Shown: piece after piece, positions 59,831 to 64,000 of the stretch
How positions within the stretch are numbered: the stretch's first letter is position 1
How the letters are laid out: the number at the start of each line of letters is the position of its first letter
Source: Streptomyces catenulae
Lineage (GTDB): Bacteria; Actinomycetota; Actinomycetes; Streptomycetales; Streptomycetaceae
Assembly: GCF_000718015.1 (NCBI RefSeq)
Contig: NZ_JODY01000001.1
Coordinates: 248,001 to 312,000 of the forward strand
Length of the DNA: 64,000 bases
Direction of reading: 5' to 3'
The notes under the pieces: generated by a model
The model's input: only the letters and a program-made list of their open reading frames with translations
The model's database searches: none
Told to the model about the DNA's origin: nothing
Translations under genes and position numbers: made by a program

Positions 59831-60981
59831 GGGCGATGACCACCACCCTCACCAAGGACCAACTCGCCCTCGCCGAGGTCACCCTCGACTTCACCGAGGA
59901 ACACCTCACCCCGCACGCCGTCGCCTGGGACCGCGACAAGCACTTCCCCGTCGACGTCCTGCGCAAGGCCGCCGGACTGGGCCTCGGCGGCATCTACGTA
60001 CGCGAGGAGTCCGGCGGCTCCGGGCTGAGCCGCGCCGACGGCGTCGTCATCTTCGAGGTCCTGGCCACCGGCTGCCCCTCCATCGCCGGATACCTCTCCA
60101 TCCACAACATGGTCGCCTGGATGATCGACCACTACGGCGACGAGCCCCAGCGCGCCCGCTGGCTGCCGGACCTCTGCGCCATGGACGCACTCGGCAGCTA
60201 CTGCCTGACCGAACCGGGCGCCGGCTCCGACGCCGCCGCCCTGCGCACCCGCGCCGTCCGCGACGGCGACGACTACGTCCTCACCGGCGTCAAACAGTTC
60301 ATCTCCGGCGCCGGTGCCTCCCAGGTGTACCTCGTGATGGCCCGCACCGGCGGCGAGGGGCCGGGCGGCGTCTCCGCCTTCGTCGTCGAACGCGACGACC
60401 CGGGCCTGTCGTTCGGGCCCAACGAGCAGAAGATGGGGTGGAACGCGCAGCCCACCCGGCAGGTGGTGCTCGACGGCGTCCGTATCCCCGCCGACCGGAT
60501 GCTCGGCGCCGAGGGCGACGGCTTCCGCATCGCCATGGCGGGCCTCAACGGCGGGCGCCTCGGCATTGCCGCCTGCTCGCTCGGCGGTGGCCGCAGCGCC
60601 CTCCACCGCAGCCTGGCCTACCTCGCCGACCGGGAGGCGTTCGGCGCCCCGCTGCTCGACGCCCAGGCGCTCCGCTTCCGCCTCGCCGACATGGCGACCG
60701 AACTCGCCGCCGCCCGCGCCCTGGTGCGGCAGGCGGCCGAGGCGCTGGACGGCGGCGACCCGCAGGCGCCGCAGTTGTGCGCGATGGCCAAGCGGTTCGC
60801 CACCGACACCGGCTACACCGTCGCCGACCGGGCCCTGCAACTCCACGGCGGCTACGGCTATCTCAGCGAGTACGGCATCGAGAAGATCGTCCGGGACCTC
60901 CGGGTCCACCAGATCCTGGAAGGGACCAACGAGATCATGCGGCTCATCGTGGCCCGCGGCCTGACGGAGGTCGCCCGATGA
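59827..60981 (+). CDS. Isobutyryl-CoA dehydrogenase-like acyl-CoA dehydrogenase
   Basis: 384 residues from an ATG overlapping the mmsA stop (ATGA); a second ATG at 59836 is equally possible. The FAD-dependent acyl-CoA dehydrogenase motifs are present: LGSYCLTEPGAGSDAAALRT, GVKQFISGAGASQVYLVMART, MGWNAQPTRQVVLDGVRIP and LQLHGGYGYLSEYGIEKIVRD with the EGTNEIMR helix supplying the catalytic region. In this operon the expected step is oxidation of isobutyryl-CoA to methacrylyl-CoA in valine breakdown. Confidence 0.92.
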   Translation: MRAMTTTLTKDQLALAEVTLDFTEEHLTPHAVAWDRDKHFPVDVLRKAAGLGLGGIYVREESGGSGLSRADGVVIFEVLATGCPSIAGYLSIHNMVAWMIDHYGDEPQRARWLPDLCAMDALGSYCLTEPGAGSDAAALRTRAVRDGDDYVLTGVKQFISGAGASQVYLVMARTGGEGPGGVSAFVVERDDPGLSFGPNEQKMGWNAQPTRQVVLDGVRIPADRMLGAEGDGFRIAMAGLNGGRLGIAACSLGGGRSALHRSLAYLADREAFGAPLLDAQALRFRLADMATELAAARALVRQAAEALDGGDPQAPQLCAMAKRFATDTGYTVADRALQLHGGYGYLSEYGIEKIVRDLRVHQILEGTNEIMRLIVARGLTEVAR

Positions 60982-62054
60982 CCGCATCCGACGACCCGGT
61001 CCTCACCGAGGTGACGGGCCGCACCGGCCGCCTCACCCTCAACCGCCCCCGGGCCCTCAACGCCCTCACCCACCCCATGGTCCACCGGATCTCCGAGACG
61101 CTCGACGCCTGGGAGCACGACCCGGCCGTACGGACCGTGGTACTCACCGGCGCGGGGGAGCGCGGACTCTGCGCGGGCGGCGACATCCGCGCCATCCACG
61201 ACGACATCCGCGCGGGCGGCGGCAGCGCCTCGGCCGCCTTCTGGCGCGACGAGTACCGCCTCAACGCGCGGATCGCCCGCTACCCCAAGCCGTATGTGGC
61301 GCTCATGGACGGCATCGTGATGGGCGGCGGCGTCGGCGTCTCCGCGCACGGCACCGTCCGCATCGTCACCGAACGGACCCGGATCGCCATGCCGGAGACC
61401 GGCATCGGCTTCGTCCCCGACGTCGGCGGCACCTACCTCCTGGCGCTCGCCCCCGGCGAACTGGGCACCTACCTCGCGCTGACCGGGCAGCCGGTCGGCG
61501 CCGGGGACGCGCTGCGCTGCGGTCTGGCCGACCACTTCGTCCCCTCCGACCGGCTGCCGGGCCTCCTCGCCGCGCTGGCCGACCGCGAGGTCCACGACGT
61601 CCTCCCGGCCTTCGTCGGCGAGGCACCGCCCGGCAGCCTCGACTCCCGGCGCGAGTGGATCGACCACGCCTTCGCGGCGGACACGGTCGAGGAGATCGTG
61701 GACCGGCTCCTCGGCAGCGGTCGGCCCGCCGCGAAGGAGGCCGCCACCACGCTCCTCGCCGCCTCGCCCACCTCGCTGAAGGTCACCCTCGCCGCCCTGC
61801 GGAAGGCACCCGGCCTCGGCCCGCTGGAGGCGGTGCTGGAGCAGGAGTACCGCGTCTCCTGCGCCACGCTCACCGCCCCCGACCTGGCCGAGGGCATCCG
61901 CGCCCAGGTGATCGACAAGGACCGCACGCCCCGCTGGTCGCCCGCCACCCTCGCCGAGGTGACCGACGCCGACGTGGCGCGCTTTTTCGCCCCGCCCGCC
62001 GACCGGCCGCTGCGCCTGGTCACCGACGCCGCACCCCAGGAGGTCCCGTGGTGA
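60978..62054 (+). CDS. 3-hydroxyisobutyryl-CoA hydrolase (crotonase family)
   Basis: 358 residues, longer than a plain enoyl-CoA hydratase and matching 3-hydroxyisobutyryl-CoA hydrolases. Crotonase motifs are GRLTLNRPRALNALTHPMV, VLTGAGERGLCAGGDIRAI and MDGIVMGGGVGVSAHGTVRIVTERTRIAMPETGIGFVPDVGGTY, with the Glu and Asp positions of the hydrolase. The C-terminal ~100 residues (AASPTSLKVTLAALRKA ... GIRAQVIDKDRTPRW) are characteristic. It releases free 3-hydroxyisobutyrate for MmsB. The start overlaps the previous stop (ATGA) and has GGAGG upstream. A separate hydratase for methacrylyl-CoA is not in the window. Confidence 0.92.
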   Translation: MTASDDPVLTEVTGRTGRLTLNRPRALNALTHPMVHRISETLDAWEHDPAVRTVVLTGAGERGLCAGGDIRAIHDDIRAGGGSASAAFWRDEYRLNARIARYPKPYVALMDGIVMGGGVGVSAHGTVRIVTERTRIAMPETGIGFVPDVGGTYLLALAPGELGTYLALTGQPVGAGDALRCGLADHFVPSDRLPGLLAALADREVHDVLPAFVGEAPPGSLDSRREWIDHAFAADTVEEIVDRLLGSGRPAAKEAATTLLAASPTSLKVTLAALRKAPGLGPLEAVLEQEYRVSCATLTAPDLAEGIRAQVIDKDRTPRWSPATLAEVTDADVARFFAPPADRPLRLVTDAAPQEVPW

Positions 62055-62968
62055 ACATCGCCTTCATCGGACTCGGTCACATGGGCGGCCCCATGGCCGC
62101 CAACCTCGTCCGCGCAGGTCACCAGGTGCTCGGCTACGACCTCGACGCCGCCTCCCTCGCCGAGGCGGCTGCCGCGGGCGTCACCCCCGCCGCCTCGGCG
62201 CCGCAGGCCGCGGCCGGGGCCGACGTGGTCGTCACCATGCTCCCCATGGGCCGCCACGTCCTCGCGCTCTACCGGGACGAGGGCCTGCTCGCCGCCGCCG
62301 CGCCGGGCACCCTCTTCGTCGACTGCTCCACCATCGACGTGGCCGACGCCCGCCTCGCCCACCGGGCGGCCACCGACGCGGGCCACCGGGCGCTGGACGC
62401 ACCCGTCTCCGGCGGGGTGGTGGGCGCCGAGGCGGCCACCCTCACCTTCATGGCGGGCGGCGGCGCGGCCGAGTTCGCCGAGGCCGAACCGCTCCTCGCC
62501 GCCATGGGGAAGAAGGTGGTCCACTGCGGCGACGCGGGCGCCGGACAGGCCGCGAAGATCTGCAACAACATGATCCTCGGCATCTCGATGATCGCGGTCA
62601 GCGAGGCGTTCGTCCTCGGCGAGAGCCTGGGCCTGTCCCACCAGGCGCTCTACGACGTCGCCGCCGCCGCATCCGGCCAGTGCTGGGCGCTGACCACCAA
62701 CTGCCCGGTCCCCGGCCCCGTCCCGACGAGCCCCGCCAACCGCGACTACCGCCCCGGCTTCGCCGCCCCCCTCATGGCGAAGGACCTGGGGCTGGCCGCC
62801 AACGCCGCTCGCGCCGGAGGGGTCGACGCCCGCCTCGGCCTCCAGGCGGCCCGGCTGTACGAGGAGTTCGGCGCCGCCGGGGGAGCGGACCGGGACTTCT
62901 CCGCCATCGTGGCGGCCATCCGGGAACGCTCCGGCGCCCCGCAGGCGGCCGTGGAGGGCCCGTCCTGA
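62051..62968 (+). CDS. mmsB: 3-hydroxyisobutyrate dehydrogenase
   Basis: 305 residues from a GTG overlapping the previous stop, with AGGAGG seven bases upstream. NAD-binding IAFIGLGHMGGPMAANL, substrate-binding DAPVSGGVVGAEAATLTFMAGG and the catalytic Lys169 in GAGQAAKICNNMILGISM identify the 3-hydroxyisobutyrate dehydrogenase family. It oxidises 3-hydroxyisobutyrate to methylmalonate semialdehyde, the substrate of MmsA at the head of the operon. Together the four proteins run isobutyryl-CoA to propionyl-CoA except for one hydration step. Propionyl-CoA then feeds methylmalonyl-CoA and B12-dependent mutase. Confidence 0.94.
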   Translation: MNIAFIGLGHMGGPMAANLVRAGHQVLGYDLDAASLAEAAAAGVTPAASAPQAAAGADVVVTMLPMGRHVLALYRDEGLLAAAAPGTLFVDCSTIDVADARLAHRAATDAGHRALDAPVSGGVVGAEAATLTFMAGGGAAEFAEAEPLLAAMGKKVVHCGDAGAGQAAKICNNMILGISMIAVSEAFVLGESLGLSHQALYDVAAAASGQCWALTTNCPVPGPVPTSPANRDYRPGFAAPLMAKDLGLAANAARAGGVDARLGLQAARLYEEFGAAGGADRDFSAIVAAIRERSGAPQAAVEGPS

Positions 62969-63016
62969 CCCGCGCGGGTGCGACCGGGGCCCGCCACGGC
63001 GCGGGCCCCGGTCCGG

Positions 63017-63436
63017 TCAACCGGCCTGCGCGCTGTCCTTGTGGGCGCCCCAGCCGTGCCACCGGTCGATCTCGATCCAGGCGGTCACCCGGGCCCGGTC
63101 CCGCCGCGGGTACGGGGTGCCGAGGTAGTGGTGGGCCAGCCGGTCGATGTCCGTCAGCTCCCCGTCCGGCCGCAGCTCGGTGACGCGGCCGACGAGGCTG
63201 AGATGGGTGTACCAGTCGCCCTCGTCGAGCACGGTGAGCGTCACCCGCGGATCGTCGCGGACATGCGTCAGCCGCCTGCGGCCCTCGTCCATGTTGACCA
63301 TGACGCGGCCGTTGTCCCAGAGGTACCAGGTGGCCGTGGAGACGGGCTGACCGTCCGGCCGCAGGGTCGCGATGACGGCGGGGTTGGCCTTCGCCAGCAT
63401 GGCGGTGGCTGCCTCGGGCAGCGGAGGCTTCGACAT
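63017..63436 (-). CDS. PPOX-class (F420/flavin) split-barrel oxidoreductase
   Basis: 139 residues from the ATG MSKPPLPEAAT with GAGG seven bases upstream; a GTG six bases further is less likely. The split-barrel pattern is NPAVIATLRPDGQPVSTATWYLWDNGRVMVNMDEGRRRLTHVRDDPRVTLTVLDE, then DIDRLAHHYLGTPYPRRD and RVTAWIEIDRWHGWG. This is the PPOX-class F420-dependent family rather than true PNP oxidase. It is convergent with mmsB. The cofactor and substrate are not fixed by sequence. Confidence 0.88.
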   Translation of the reverse strand: MSKPPLPEAATAMLAKANPAVIATLRPDGQPVSTATWYLWDNGRVMVNMDEGRRRLTHVRDDPRVTLTVLDEGDWYTHLSLVGRVTELRPDGELTDIDRLAHHYLGTPYPRRDRARVTAWIEIDRWHGWGAHKDSAQAG

Positions 63437-63721
63437 GGGCACACCTCACGGTCGGGCCGGTGGACGGGAACGGGCGGCTGACGGGCGCCGGGCCGCGCGC
63501 CTGCGGCGGGCACCGGAGCCCCCGGGACATGCTGTCCGCTCCCCGCCCCGACCGCCATCCCGCGGGGGCCGCTCCCGTGAACGGCCCGCACCGGGCCCGC
63601 CTCCGCACACCCCCGCCCACCGCGCGCCGGGCCCCCCGCCGACGTACCGTTGACGCGGAAATCCCCGCTCCCACCCCGCCCGCCGCCCGCGTCCGCGGCG
63701 CCCCGGGCCGGAAGGTGCGCC

Positions 63722-64000
63722 ATGACCAGAGTCCGCGACGCGCTCACCGCCGCACCGGACATCGGCGGCCTCACCACCGTCGTCACCGGCGGCTCCCGCG
63801 GTCTGGGCCTCCTCCTCGGCCGCCGCTTCGCCCGGTACGGCTGCCGGGTGGTGCTGCTCGTCCCGGACGCCGCCGACCTCGACCGGGCGGTCCGGTTCGC
63901 CGGACGGGGCGCCGGGGGCCCGGTGCGCGGCGCCGTCTGCGACGTACGGGACGCGGCGGCGGTCCGCGACCGGTTCGCGGAGATCGCCGAGGACGAGGGC
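63722..64000 (+). CDS. Short-chain dehydrogenase/reductase, partial at window end
   Basis: The first 93 codons of an SDR gene cut by the window edge. The Rossmann motif TVVTGGSRGLGLLLGRRFARYGCRVVLLV (TGGSRGLG, residues ~22-29) and CDVRDAAAVRDRF with the conserved acidic residue are clear. Both suggest an NAD(P)-dependent classical SDR. The ATG is preceded by GGAAGG. The catalytic YxxxK lies beyond the window, so the activity cannot be confirmed. Confidence 0.85.
   Translation, partial: MTRVRDALTAAPDIGGLTTVVTGGSRGLGLLLGRRFARYGCRVVLLVPDAADLDRAVRFAGRGAGGPVRGAVCDVRDAAAVRDRFAEIAEDEG

Overview
The window is a piece of a high-GC actinobacterial chromosome, almost certainly a Streptomyces or close relative. 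Base composition is very GC-rich throughout, many starts are GTG, genes overlap as ATGA/GTGA, TTA codons are rare, and the gene families are typical of the genus. I see no rRNA, tRNA, insertion sequence, prophage or CRISPR array.

Region 1 (about 1-24.1 kb, all on the minus strand) is a type VII secretion (T7SS/ESX-like) locus. In transcription order it encodes a P-loop NTPase, a SUKH-4 protein with a YrhB-like domain, a WXG100-like small protein, a second small YrhB-like protein, a 2312-residue polymorphic toxin, a 206-residue putative immunity protein 6 bases behind it, a second SUKH-4 protein, a small membrane protein, the EccD membrane channel, an EspI-like MinD/ParA ATPase, the EccC motor and a DUF6177-like protein. 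The toxin is unusual. A WXG100-like N-terminus and long disordered linkers are followed by two papain-fold glutamine-deamidase-like domains, a nucleic-acid-deaminase-like domain, a degenerate third papain-like piece and a C-terminal nucleotidyltransferase-like tip. A TAGGAT -10 box followed by a 16-bp perfect palindrome sits upstream of the first gene.

Region 2 (24.5-42.8 kb) is mixed. It holds a two-gene SMR efflux pair, a Tm-1-like/PEP-hydrolase-like pair, an MFS transporter and a STAND-type ATPase with TPR repeats. It also holds a small uncharacterised gene cluster: LysR regulator, DMT exporter, 95-aa and 170-aa unknowns, ABM-like protein, PLP decarboxylase, gentisate-dioxygenase-like cupin and DJ-1/PfpI protein. 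TTA codons in the regulator, the 95-aa gene and the decarboxylase suggest bldA control. A second MFS transporter, a ClC channel and a dienelactone hydrolase follow.

Region 3 (42.8-57.8 kb) is a dormancy/redox-stress island of the DevR/OsdR type: four universal stress proteins, an Acg-type nitroreductase, three CBS-BON proteins, an HTH-PNPOx protein, a NarL-type response regulator next to a DevS-like GAF histidine kinase, a GH65 phosphorylase with its beta-phosphoglucomutase-like partner, and a YdcF-type membrane protein. A shared 14-bp palindrome (GGGCCGACCGGCCC) recurs in the divergent promoter regions and is a candidate operator of this two-component system.

Region 4 (57.8-63.0 kb) is a valine/isobutyrate degradation operon (mmsA, acyl-CoA dehydrogenase, 3-hydroxyisobutyryl-CoA hydrolase, mmsB). 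Its leader holds a recognisable cobalamin riboswitch and a 28-codon ORF, an unexpected arrangement. A PPOX-type oxidoreductase and the start of an SDR gene close the window. All assignments come from reading motifs and context; no database search was possible.
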